The notes under the pieces: model-generated
Told to the model about the DNA's origin: nothing
Databases searched by the model: none
What the model saw: only the letters and a program-made list of their open reading frames with translations
Origin: Bacteroidia bacterium
GTDB lineage: Bacteria > Bacteroidota > Bacteroidia > SpSt-205
Length of the DNA: 64,000 nucleotides
NCBI GenBank assembly: GCA_025062295.1
Contig: JANXAJ010000002.1
Span: forward strand, 1-64,000
Direction: 5' to 3'
Shown: piece after piece, positions 10,133-19,547 of the stretch
Layout: each line of letters begins with the position of its first letter
Numbering within the stretch: position 1 is the first letter of the stretch
Translations under genes and position numbers: made by a program

Positions 10133-12472
10133 TTACTGCCTTTTAGATTGCTTTGATCGCCGACGAGCCCTCCCTTGAACCTTTGCTTGGAGGAGAGCTT
10201 GGCACACTTCTAAAGTAATATTCTCTAAGGGAATACCTTTTGGAAGAGCACAGGTGCCTCCTTGGTAGCGAATGTAAGGCCCATATCGTCCATTTAGAAT
10301 TTGAATCCCCGCTTCTGGGAAACTCCGTAAGACAGAAGGAGCTTTCTGCCGATGGGCCTGTATAATTGCTATCGCCTCAGCCTCAGTCAAAAGAAGAGGG
10401 TCTGAATGCGGAGGAAGAGGATAATTCTTTCCTCCATGGTGTAGGTAATACCCGTAAGGCCCCGATCGGACAGTAAGAAGCTGCCCCTCATAATTCCCTA
10501 TGACCCGAGGAAAACTCAGAAGCTGAAGGGCTTTTTCTAAGCAGACCTTATTGGGGGATAAAGTAGTAGGGACGGAAGCCGTATGATAGTCAGGGTCTCC
10601 CTTTTCTCCACGAGCCACATAAGCTCCTCTACTTCCAACATGAAGGTAGATAGGCTTTTGAGAAAGCGGATCTACCCCAAGTAAATGAGAGCGTTTCTGA
10701 GAAGAAGCAGCCTGCCGAAGCTCCGCCGTGAAATGAGTGTAAAAGGCGCTCAACATAACTTGCCAGTCAAGCTTTTCAGCGGCAATTTGATCAAGCTCCT
10801 CTTCTACGCGAGCGGTGAAATCGTAATCCATAATGTCTGGAAATCTCTCCATCAAAAAGTCCATCACTTGAGTCCCTAAGGAGGTAGGAACAAGCTTATT
10901 CTTCTGCACTTCAGGAGAGGGAAAAAGGCGTTGGCGATTTACTTCACCTGTCGGTGTGATGAGAATTTCTTCATAAGGCTGCCGTGCCACTCGGACGGTG
11001 GCTCTTTCCACATACTGGCGCTTGAAAAGGTTCTCAAGGGTGGGGACATAAGTAGAAGGGCGACCAATTCCCCGCTCCTCCAGTTCTCTCACTAAGGTCC
11101 CCTCTGTGTAGCGAGAAGGAGGGGAAGGATATTTTTCCCAAATTCTGAGCTCTTTCCACGAGAACAAATCCCCCCTCTCCAAAGGGGGCAGAGGGGCCGC
11201 CTCTTCTTCATCGGTGGTGTATCCATACATACTTAGAAACCCTGGTTCAACAAGAATGCGTCCTTTGGCTTGAAACTCTGGCAAAGGCGTGATAGAAGGG
11301 GGGTCGGGGATTAAGTGAGCGATTGTCTCCTCATATACCGCGTCTGCCATTTGACTCGCTAAAGTCCGCCGCCAAATGAGGGCATATATTTTTTTCTCAT
11401 CTGGTGTATCTCCTGCCTCCTCCACAAAGGGATCAGTAGGACGAATAGCTTCATGAGCCTCCTGCGCATGAAGGCTCCTTTTCTCCTCCCATGTCCGAGT
11501 TACCACTACCTCAGGAGAAAATCTTGCCCCCAGTACCGAATGAATAGCTTCAAGGGCTTCAGGAGCTATATGCACAGAATCGGTTCGCATGTAAGTAATA
11601 AGTCCCTTTTCATAAAGGTTCTGGGCGGTCTGCATGGTTCGGCGGATAGAGAATCCTAATCGCCGCTGGGCTTCCTGCTGAAGAGTGGAGGTAGTGAAAG
11701 GAGGAGAGGGACTTCGACGCCGCCTTTTCTTCGTCAGATTATGGACTCGGAGCTGGCGTCCAACAAGCTGCTTCAGAAGGTGCTCTCCCTCCTCAGTAGA
11801 ATGGAAGGTTGGTGTGATTAGCAAGGCCTTAAAAACAGGAGAACTTTGTATAGTAATTTCCGCTACGATAGAAGGAGAAGCCTGAAAGGCAGCAATCTCT
11901 CGCTCTCGCTCTACGACCAGACGAAGGGCCACAGACTGTACTCGTCCCGCTGAAAGGGCAGACTTTCGCTTACTAGCCCGAGCAAATGTCCGCCACAATA
12001 GAGGAGAAATCTGATACCCTACCAGCCGATCCAAAATCCGACGCGCCTGCTGCGCCTCAACTAAGTGAAAGTTGAGAGACCGAGGCACCTTCAAGGCTTC
12101 CTCTAATGCCCGCTTAGTAATCTCATGAAAAGCGATACGCACTGGTTTTGTTCCATCAATGCCAAGCAGCTCGCATAAATGCCAGGCGATCGCTTCACCT
12201 TCTCGGTCTTCATCCGTAGCCACATATACATTAGAGGCTTGATAGAGTGCCTCCCTAATTTTCTGAATAGCCTCAAGTTTTTTCGGAAGAGGCTGATAGA
12301 GAGGGATAAACTTGTATATCTCGCCTGATTTTTCTATGCGGACGCCAAGCCCTCGCTCAGGAAGGTCTCTTACATGTCCTTGAGAAGCCACCACCTCGTA
12401 ATTCTCTCCTAATAGACGCCGAATCGTCTGTGCCTTAGTGGGCGATTCTACTATAAGAAGAGATCTGCTCAT
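10133..12472 (-). CDS. topA: DNA topoisomerase I
   Basis: SLLIVESPTKAQTI, TDEDREGEAIAWHL, catalytic LITYMRTDSVHI; 779 aa. Confidence 0.98.
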   Translation of the reverse strand: MSRSLLIVESPTKAQTIRRLLGENYEVVASQGHVRDLPERGLGVRIEKSGEIYKFIPLYQPLPKKLEAIQKIREALYQASNVYVATDEDREGEAIAWHLCELLGIDGTKPVRIAFHEITKRALEEALKVPRSLNFHLVEAQQARRILDRLVGYQISPLLWRTFARASKRKSALSAGRVQSVALRLVVEREREIAAFQASPSIVAEITIQSSPVFKALLITPTFHSTEEGEHLLKQLVGRQLRVHNLTKKRRRRSPSPPFTTSTLQQEAQRRLGFSIRRTMQTAQNLYEKGLITYMRTDSVHIAPEALEAIHSVLGARFSPEVVVTRTWEEKRSLHAQEAHEAIRPTDPFVEEAGDTPDEKKIYALIWRRTLASQMADAVYEETIAHLIPDPPSITPLPEFQAKGRILVEPGFLSMYGYTTDEEEAAPLPPLERGDLFSWKELRIWEKYPSPPSRYTEGTLVRELEERGIGRPSTYVPTLENLFKRQYVERATVRVARQPYEEILITPTGEVNRQRLFPSPEVQKNKLVPTSLGTQVMDFLMERFPDIMDYDFTARVEEELDQIAAEKLDWQVMLSAFYTHFTAELRQAASSQKRSHLLGVDPLSQKPIYLHVGSRGAYVARGEKGDPDYHTASVPTTLSPNKVCLEKALQLLSFPRVIGNYEGQLLTVRSGPYGYYLHHGGKNYPLPPHSDPLLLTEAEAIAIIQAHRQKAPSVLRSFPEAGIQILNGRYGPYIRYQGGTCALPKGIPLENITLEVCQALLQAKVQGRARRRSKQSKRQ

Positions 12473-12477
12473 CTTGA

Positions 12478-12485
12478 CAAATATA
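12478..12485 (-). promoter_or_regulatory. TATATTTG -7 box, 5 nt before topA ATG
   Basis: exact TAnnTTTG on minus strand. Confidence 0.75.
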
Positions 12486-12492
12486 TCGGGAG

Positions 12493-12500
12493 TATTTTTG
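12493..12500 (+). promoter_or_regulatory. TATTTTTG -7 box, 5 nt before response-regulator ATG
   Basis: exact TAnnTTTG. Confidence 0.75.
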
Positions 12501-12505
12501 CTTAC

Positions 12506-13069
12506 ATGAAGCCCTCCCTTTGGCTTGTTGAAGATGACCCACTTTGGGTGGAGCTCATCCAGGCCCGTTATGGCGATAAATTCAACCTACGGCATTTCCC
12601 CACTGTGGAGACAGCGATTGAGGCTATTCGAGCCGAGCCTCCCCCCAAGTATATCCTCTTGGACTACTACTTAAGAGATAAGCCAGGTACAGAGCTACTT
12701 AGAGCGATGCGCAAAAATGAAAACCCTGACGCTCCTCCCTACGTTATTATGCTCTCAGGGCAAGAGGATGTTCAGACAGCGGTAGATACCTTCGCTTATG
12801 GGGCGTATGACTATGTCGTGAAGGGAGACCAAGTGTGGGAACGGCTTCGGATCACTTTTCGCAACATTGCTCGTCAAGAAGCGCTGGAAAAAGAGGTGAT
12901 TGAGCTGCGCCTCCGACTTCGGCGCTCTCAGCTATTAGTGATGGGAGTGGTCTTATTGGCTTTTCTGATAAGCTTAGGAGTCTATCTTCAGTTATGTCCC
13001 GAGCAGCGCTTATGGAAATGGGACCCCTTTGGGATAGGGCAAAAACCACCCTGTGTCTCTGCGCAGTAG
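12506..13069 (+). CDS. response regulator receiver protein with C-terminal transmembrane helix
   Basis: WLVEDDPLW, phospho-Asp ILLDYYLRDKPG, MLSGQED, YVVKG; C-terminal LLVMGVVLLAFLISLGVYL. Confidence 0.9.
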   Translation: MKPSLWLVEDDPLWVELIQARYGDKFNLRHFPTVETAIEAIRAEPPPKYILLDYYLRDKPGTELLRAMRKNENPDAPPYVIMLSGQEDVQTAVDTFAYGAYDYVVKGDQVWERLRITFRNIARQEALEKEVIELRLRLRRSQLLVMGVVLLAFLISLGVYLQLCPEQRLWKWDPFGIGQKPPCVSAQ

Positions 13070-14172
13070 CCCTGGCACAGGCCCCTCTCCCCTACCAGCC
13101 AACCTACCGAAGCCAAGCCCTACAAGCTCTCCAAGCCCTGTACGCTATGGAGTTTGATCGTGCAGAACGGCTCTTTGATCGGCTCGACTCCCTTTTTGGA
13201 CCGTATGCGGGAACAAGTTACTTGCGAGCCCTGGCCTACTCTTGGCGGATAGAATTAGACCCTTCTACAACTTGGTTTGACAGCTTCTGGGAAAAAGAAC
13301 TCAAAAGAACCGATTCTCTTCTACGCTGTTGCACCGCCCATCCCTTAGAGACATACTTCATCGGTTTCGGACAGAAGGCGTTGGAAGTGCGCCGTCTCTA
13401 CGTAAGGGGGGAAATCTTACCCTCCGTATGGAAAGCCAGAGAACTCCTTTCTCTCTTAGATGGGATACGGAGATATGTAGATAAATATCCAGAAATGGAA
13501 TTTGAACTCGGCCTATATGAGTATTACATAGACTACTTCTCAAACAACTATCCAATCATGCGCCCGATTTTATACTTCTTTCCCAAGGGCGATCAAAACT
13601 CAGGATTGGCTCGTTTGGAGCGCTGCGCTCGGGACTCCCTAAATTATACTCAGTATGAGGCAGCTTACTTTTTAGGGTACATCTACCTGTATCAAGCCAA
13701 GCGCCCCGCCATTGCAGTCCACTGGCTCCAGTATTTATCAAGGCTTTTTCCATCAAATCCTCTTTTCCGACGAATGTGGGCAGAGGCCTTGTATGAGCTC
13801 AAGCAATACGAAGAAGCACAAAAAGTCATCAAGGAATGGATAGAATCTTACGAGCAGCACTGTCCTCATCCTCCATGTTACCTTATCACTAGAAAGTATC
13901 CGACCGCAGAAGCTGTGCATGCATACGGCCTCTTAGGAATGACGCTGCGAGAGGAGAAAAAATATACTGAAGCACAAGCCGCATTCTACAGGATGGAGAC
14001 CCTTCTGAGGAGCTTACCGCGTTTTCCAGCTCCAAGTTGGGCTCGGCTAATGCGAGAGTTTGCTCTGTTAGAGAAACGAATGGGGAATAGTCGCGCAGCT
14101 GAGGCCCGCCTCAAGCTAGTTCAAGCTCGGAACGATGTTCCTTCCTACCTCAAAGGCCCCCTGTCTGACTAA
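12994..14172 (+). CDS. TPR-like repeat protein, exported
   Basis: signal-like N-terminus (TTLCLCAVALAQAP), repeated helical pairs; overlaps preceding gene by 76 nt in another frame. Confidence 0.75.
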   Translation: MSRAALMEMGPLWDRAKTTLCLCAVALAQAPLPYQPTYRSQALQALQALYAMEFDRAERLFDRLDSLFGPYAGTSYLRALAYSWRIELDPSTTWFDSFWEKELKRTDSLLRCCTAHPLETYFIGFGQKALEVRRLYVRGEILPSVWKARELLSLLDGIRRYVDKYPEMEFELGLYEYYIDYFSNNYPIMRPILYFFPKGDQNSGLARLERCARDSLNYTQYEAAYFLGYIYLYQAKRPAIAVHWLQYLSRLFPSNPLFRRMWAEALYELKQYEEAQKVIKEWIESYEQHCPHPPCYLITRKYPTAEAVHAYGLLGMTLREEKKYTEAQAAFYRMETLLRSLPRFPAPSWARLMREFALLEKRMGNSRAAEARLKLVQARNDVPSYLKGPLSD

Positions 14173-14329
14173 CCAGCCAAAAAGACCTCCCCCAGATTGG
14201 CATGGCGATTCCTTGAGGTGGAGCATCTACCCCTTGGACATAGATCATAAGTGTATCTGCTTCCTCAGTAGCTTTTCAAGCGGTCTTGGTAGCCCTACTA
14301 AACTCTGAAGGACATGAGATTCAGAGGCT

Positions 14330-15064
14330 TTATTCAAACTCTACAAGGATGAGGCTGATGTTATCCTCCCCTCCTGCTTCATTAGCCGCCTGGACAAGGA
14401 GTTGTGCCCTCTGAGAGAGCAAGAGACGCAAGTTCAAGATACGGGCTATTTCTGGAGCTGTAAGCATATTTGACAACCCATCGCTGCAGAGAAGGAGAAG
14501 GTCTCCCGACTGGATGTGAAGAGGCTCAGGCGCCACCTCGGGCTCAGGACGAGAGGTCAAGCCTAAAGCTCGCAGAATCACATGGCGACGAGGGTGCATT
14601 TCCGCCTCTTCAGGAGTAAGAAGGCCCTGCGACACCAGAAACTGGACATACGAATGGTCTAGCGTTTTTTGTTCTAAATGCCCTTCTCGGTAAAGATAAA
14701 GGCGACTATCTCCTATATGAGCATAGTAGACACTCTGCCCATTATAAAGCGCTACTACACAGGTGGTGCCCATCTTTCTATACTCAGGATACAGCTGAGC
14801 GATGGTATAGATAGCTCGGTTTGCTTCATAAAGAGAGGCTTCTAACAATTGGGGGGGTGGATGAGGGGGCGCTTGAGAGAAGTAATCCACGATGGCACGA
14901 ATAGCGAGTTCAGCTGCTTTCTCACCTGCCGCATGTCCGCCCATGCCGTCACAAACCACCCAAAGCGCCCCATAGGGAGTACGAACCGATGCGACTCGGT
15001 CCTCATTATTAGGGCGGACCCGACCTCGGTCAGAGAGGGCGACAGCATTATAGCCGATAGGCAT
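14330..15064 (-). CDS. PP2C-family protein serine/threonine phosphatase
   Basis: NEDR, VVCDGMGGHAAGEKAAE, HIGDSRLYL, LLLCSDGLSNML, GGEDNISLILVE. Confidence 0.95.
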   Translation of the reverse strand: MPIGYNAVALSDRGRVRPNNEDRVASVRTPYGALWVVCDGMGGHAAGEKAAELAIRAIVDYFSQAPPHPPPQLLEASLYEANRAIYTIAQLYPEYRKMGTTCVVALYNGQSVYYAHIGDSRLYLYREGHLEQKTLDHSYVQFLVSQGLLTPEEAEMHPRRHVILRALGLTSRPEPEVAPEPLHIQSGDLLLLCSDGLSNMLTAPEIARILNLRLLLSQRAQLLVQAANEAGGEDNISLILVEFE

Positions 15065-15665
15065 TGCCGTAGCGCTTGCGGAGCGACTTTATTTTGTGAC
15101 GCTCTAATCGTACTTTCATTGGGATATTCGTCAAAGGGCGATCTCGAGCATCTCGCTGCACCGAGGCAATTTTCTCCGCCACTTCCATTCCCTCTAACAC
15201 CTGCCCAAAAACTGTATAAGCTCCATCTAGAAAAGGGGTGCCTTTCTCAGCGATGACGATGTAGAACTGGCTCCCATTAGAGGCGCGCTGTGGATTGACA
15301 GCATCGGGGGTGCGAGCAGCTCCCACAGCCCCTCGCTCGTGCTTGAGAGTAGGATAAATCTCTGCCGGGACTGTATAACCGGGCCCACCTAAGCCATCAT
15401 TAGTAGGATCATTGTCTTTAGAGTTTGGGTCCCCCCCTTGAATGACGAAGCCAGGCACCACCCGATGGAAAGTAGTTCCATCAAAAAAGCCCTGTTGGGC
15501 AAGCTTGAAGAAGTTAGCTCGGTGTTGGAAAGTCTGGCGAAAAAGCTGAAGGCGCATGACCCCATACTCTGTTTCCACTACCACAAGCGTATCCCATTTT
15601 TGTGCCCAGAGGAGAATCCCACTAAGCAGTCCTCGCACGCTCCATTTCAATAGAGGCATAAGCAC
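15048..15665 (-). CDS. peptidylprolyl isomerase, cyclophilin type
   Basis: FHRVVPGFVIQGGDPNSKD, GSQFYIVI, FGQVLEGMEV. Confidence 0.95.
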   Translation of the reverse strand: MLMPLLKWSVRGLLSGILLWAQKWDTLVVVETEYGVMRLQLFRQTFQHRANFFKLAQQGFFDGTTFHRVVPGFVIQGGDPNSKDNDPTNDGLGGPGYTVPAEIYPTLKHERGAVGAARTPDAVNPQRASNGSQFYIVIAEKGTPFLDGAYTVFGQVLEGMEVAEKIASVQRDARDRPLTNIPMKVRLERHKIKSLRKRYGNAYRL

Positions 15666-16011
15666 TTTCAGCTAAGATACCAATGGGCGGATGAACCTTA
15701 TGAACCTCAATATGCACTTTTTCCACATTCTCCCAGCGCGCCAAGATAGCTTCAGCCAGCTCTTGGGCAATATGTTCTATGAGGATGCCTTCATGAGTAA
15801 AGCGCTGCCGAACAAGTTCAGCCACTTCCTTATAGTCTATAGGAGGAGCTGTTTGAGCAAGTCTTGGCACCGTGTATTCTAAATGAAGATTCAGGCGAAA
15901 GAGGCGTCCCATTTTCCGCTCCTCTGGGAAAAGCCCGACATAGCCGTATATCTCTATCCCTTTCAATCCAATGGCTCGCCGAGGAGAAGGGTTTGGCGCT
16001 GATGATCCCAT
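15622..16011 (-). CDS. folB: dihydroneopterin aldolase
   Basis: IEIYGYVGLFPEERKMGRLFRLNL and IDYKEVAELVRQ motifs, 129 aa. Confidence 0.85.
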   Translation of the reverse strand: MGSSAPNPSPRRAIGLKGIEIYGYVGLFPEERKMGRLFRLNLHLEYTVPRLAQTAPPIDYKEVAELVRQRFTHEGILIEHIAQELAEAILARWENVEKVHIEVHKVHPPIGILAESAYASIEMERARTA

Positions 16012-16451
16012 ATCACTTCAAGAAGTTCTGCAAAGGTATCCCCCCGAAGAGGAAGAGCGAAAAGCCGCCTGTGCTCTCGATCAATAAGCCAGCTATAACT
16101 GGATGCTTGAGAAGGACCATGCCCTACCCGCCATCCACTTGAATCATGCCAAAGAAGCACACGAACTTCCTTGTCATATACCTCCATCCAGATGAACCGC
16201 TGATGCGGGACATTTAGAGAGGAGTCGCAGGAGAAAAAGTATTCCTTCGCTCCATTTTCATTTGCATCTAGTACGATACCAGGATGAAGGAGATAAGGCT
16301 TACATGCCAGCCGGCGAGCAGCTTCCGCCGTGAGATAAGTTTCCTGAGAAGGCTCCGCAAGAGAAACGCCAGCCCACCAGAGGTATATAATCAAACCTAC
16401 GAGTAAAACGGAAATCGAAACAATCCAAAGACGCCCTAACTTATCCGTCAT
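15963..16451 (-). CDS. hypothetical protein with N-terminal transmembrane segment
   Basis: ORF in operon context, TM IVSISVLLVGLIIYLWWAG. Confidence 0.65.
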   Translation of the reverse strand: MTDKLGRLWIVSISVLLVGLIIYLWWAGVSLAEPSQETYLTAEAARRLACKPYLLHPGIVLDANENGAKEYFFSCDSSLNVPHQRFIWMEVYDKEVRVLLWHDSSGWRVGHGPSQASSYSWLIDREHRRLFALPLRGDTFAELLEVIWDHQRQTLLLGEPLD

Positions 16452-17164
16452 AAGAGGGTAGGGTTCAGTAGGGTAGAAAGGCGCTTCCGAACTAGCTTAT
16501 GAGCAAGTGCCCTGCGAACAGCCAATATTTGAGTGGAGTGATGCATGTCACTTCCAAGGAAATGAACCCAACCTTTTTCCAAAAGATACTCTGCTTTCTC
16601 CTGGGCGAGCCGCCCATACGCCTGTACCAAAGACAGGAGATTCACTTGAAGGAAAAGCCCGCGTTCGTACCAACTTTTGAGCATAGTACGATCTGCATAA
16701 GTATAACGCTCAGGATGAGCAAGCACAGGTGTATAGCCACATTGATATAACTCAAACAGTATCTGATCCACTCCTACCATTGGAAGCCAAAAGTCCATCT
16801 CTATAAGGACATATCGCTTCGGTCCGAATGTACGCAAAGCAGAGAGACGAGTACGAAGTTCAGGTTCCAAAAGGTATTCAGCTGCTGTAGTGAGAAAGAT
16901 CGGCAGTTCCTGTTCTTGTAAGTGCTGTCTCAGTCGTGCTTCCATCATCTCGATCTCTTCTTGGGAGGGATTCATCAGGGTATTCTGATGCGGGGTGGCG
17001 ATCACTTTTTGATACCCCATCTCTGCCCAGAAGAGCATCATTTGAAGAGACTCTTGCATCGTCTGCGCTCCATCATCTAAGTGAGGAAGGACATGATTAT
17101 GGAGTTCTACCACCAGTTCCATGCCCAAATTGATGGGAGGATGACGCTTTAGGAAAAACCTCAT
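16448..17164 (-). CDS. PHP-type tyrosine-protein phosphatase (CpsB/YwqE-like)
   Basis: ELHNHVLPHLDDGAQTMQESL, ATPH, HPERY, GSDMH. Confidence 0.93.
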   Translation of the reverse strand: MRFFLKRHPPINLGMELVVELHNHVLPHLDDGAQTMQESLQMMLFWAEMGYQKVIATPHQNTLMNPSQEEIEMMEARLRQHLQEQELPIFLTTAAEYLLEPELRTRLSALRTFGPKRYVLIEMDFWLPMVGVDQILFELYQCGYTPVLAHPERYTYADRTMLKSWYERGLFLQVNLLSLVQAYGRLAQEKAEYLLEKGWVHFLGSDMHHSTQILAVRRALAHKLVRKRLSTLLNPTLL

Positions 17165-17165
17165 G

Positions 17166-19529
17166 CTATATGGGGAGAAGTTCGCGCAGCCGCTGGATCA
17201 TCCGAGTTCGCTGCCTTTCTCCTACGTAGTAATACCTGCGAATATATCCATCTCCATAATAGCCATATCCATAACCATACCCATATCGGGGCTTACTCAG
17301 TTTAGTGCCATTGAAAACCAGATAGACTTTATTCAGATGGTGAGTTTTGATAACCTCTTCCAGATGACGAAGGAAAGGAATACGAGAATAGTCTGCGCGA
17401 AACACAAAAAGGGTAACGGCGGATGGGAACCCCCGGAGGATGCCTAGAGTATCAGAAACAAGCCCCACGGGCGCTGTATCTAAAACAAAGACATCATATT
17501 CTGAAGCAAGAATCTGGATGAGATGAACAAGTCCGGGGGATTCCAAGAGCTCCGCAGGATTGGGAGGAAGTGGACCAGAAGGCAACAAATAAAGCCCTTC
17601 TTTGCCGAGCGGGATTATCGCTTCACGCACCATCTCCTCAGAAATCTGAGAAGCAGAGAGAAGAAGGCTCAAGCCCTTCTCCTGAAATCCTACCGCTTGA
17701 GAAATAGACCCACGCCGAAGGTCTGCATCTACAAGAAGAACTCTATAACCCGCCAGAGCATACGTGTATGCTATGCCGCGAGCGAGGTAAGTTTTTCCTT
17801 CTCCACTGACAGTGGAAGTGAGGACAACCACTTTAGGGGATGCAGGATCCCACAAAAAACCCAAGGCATTCCGAAGACTTCGTAGAATCTCTAACTGTAA
17901 ACCTGAGAATGGCAGTAAGCCTTTCTGCTCGCGTTCATAAGGAAGCTCCCCAATCACAGGCACAGGAGAGAGTCCTTCTATATCAATCCGATAAGAAACC
18001 CGCTGATTCAACAAGTGCCATAAAATTACTCCTCCTATTCCAATAAAAAGTCCCAGAAGGAGAGCTATAACATAGACTTGAATCCGACTAGGATAGACAG
18101 GAATTGAAGATAGGGTAGGAGGCTGGCTCACCCGAAAAGAGGAGACTACAGCCTCTTTGTCTATGGAGAGTTGGATTCTTTTCTCCAGGAGGGATTTATA
18201 TATCTCTCGCCGAAGAGAGAGGTCTTCTTGAAGAAGAGAGAACTCACGCTCTAAGACAAGGTCTTTATAAAACTGATCTCGGCGCTGTCCCCACTCACGC
18301 AGAAGTCTTAGCCGAGTCTGGACTTTCTGAGCTCTAAGCTGAAGAAGGGCATGCCAGAGTTGGCTCAGCAGACGATGAAGGCGCTGATTCTCTGCTAAAA
18401 TAGGCATAGAGGAAGGCGCATACAGCTGTAAAAGGCGCTCGCGTTGAGCAATAACTTGATTCAGTTCTTCAACTACCTTTGCCAGAGTTTCATCTACCTT
18501 CGTGAAAGATGCAATCGGCGGAAGATGAGCTTGGGGAGCTTTCTCAAGTGTATCTAATAAGCCTTGAACTTGCTTCTCCAATAGAGAAAAGGCCTGCTCT
18601 TCTTCCCACGCATCTTGACCTCTCTCTAAATCCGTAAAGAGTGCTAATGCTTTTTCCCGACGCACGCTGATAAAAGGAAGATCTATACGCCGTTCCCTTG
18701 AGAGGAGAGAATCCTGGGCCTTATCTATCCCTCCCCGAACAGCGACAAGAAGCGTATCAACATACTCTAAAGCTTTCTGATAATGAGTCTGACGGATAGA
18801 ACGCTCGTACTCCCGAGCATGTTCCAGAAGTTTAGCCAGAAATCGCTGGGCGCGGGTCGGAGATATATCGGTCACACTGACTACCCATACAGTAAAACCT
18901 CTCTTAGGGAAAGCAGATATTCTACTTTGCCATCCGTAAGCAGCTGCGCTCACCGAAGTCTTAGCTACAAAGTATGTACCTGATGGGATCCCCCTCCGAG
19001 GATCGGCTGGCACGATTCGGATTTGACCCTTGCCTAAAGGCAGCCACGCTCCAATCCGACCTTCTTTCAAAAGACGATCCCCTTTTCGTACAAGAAGATC
19101 CTGACTCTCCCCGACTTCTATTGTTAAAGGGAAAAGCTGGCTTAGTACTCTTTCCTCTTGCAGGTCTGTCTCTACTGTGAAAGGGTGAGGAAAAAGAAGG
19201 GACCGACCAAACCGACCAATGGAATAGATCTCCCACTCTAATCTTAGATCTTCCACCGCTCTTTCAATCAAGTTATATGTAGTAAAAAGCTCGGCATACA
19301 TATCTGCTAAGTTCTCTAGAGGAAGAAAAGCTTCATTTCCCCCTTTCGCCTTGACTAAATTACTCTGAGACAGGTCTATCTGAATAGAGGCATCGCTCTT
19401 GTAAATGGAGGTAGTATAGCGAAGATAAGCCCAAGCAATCCAGAAACTCAGAAAGAGGGTCCCTAACGGCCACCACCAACTGCGGGTAAGAAGGATGAGA
19501 AGCCGACGAATATCCCACAGCCGTTCCAT
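17166..19529 (-). CDS. polysaccharide co-polymerase / BY-kinase (Wzc-like tyrosine autokinase)
   Basis: Wzz-type TM domain, Walker A VLTSTVSGEGKTYLARGIA, LLVDADLRRG, Tyr-rich C-terminus. Confidence 0.95.
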   Translation of the reverse strand: MERLWDIRRLLILLTRSWWWPLGTLFLSFWIAWAYLRYTTSIYKSDASIQIDLSQSNLVKAKGGNEAFLPLENLADMYAELFTTYNLIERAVEDLRLEWEIYSIGRFGRSLLFPHPFTVETDLQEERVLSQLFPLTIEVGESQDLLVRKGDRLLKEGRIGAWLPLGKGQIRIVPADPRRGIPSGTYFVAKTSVSAAAYGWQSRISAFPKRGFTVWVVSVTDISPTRAQRFLAKLLEHAREYERSIRQTHYQKALEYVDTLLVAVRGGIDKAQDSLLSRERRIDLPFISVRREKALALFTDLERGQDAWEEEQAFSLLEKQVQGLLDTLEKAPQAHLPPIASFTKVDETLAKVVEELNQVIAQRERLLQLYAPSSMPILAENQRLHRLLSQLWHALLQLRAQKVQTRLRLLREWGQRRDQFYKDLVLEREFSLLQEDLSLRREIYKSLLEKRIQLSIDKEAVVSSFRVSQPPTLSSIPVYPSRIQVYVIALLLGLFIGIGGVILWHLLNQRVSYRIDIEGLSPVPVIGELPYEREQKGLLPFSGLQLEILRSLRNALGFLWDPASPKVVVLTSTVSGEGKTYLARGIAYTYALAGYRVLLVDADLRRGSISQAVGFQEKGLSLLLSASQISEEMVREAIIPLGKEGLYLLPSGPLPPNPAELLESPGLVHLIQILASEYDVFVLDTAPVGLVSDTLGILRGFPSAVTLFVFRADYSRIPFLRHLEEVIKTHHLNKVYLVFNGTKLSKPRYGYGYGYGYYGDGYIRRYYYVGERQRTRMIQRLRELLPI

Positions 19530-19547
19530 GAGATTCCTGCCTAAAAT

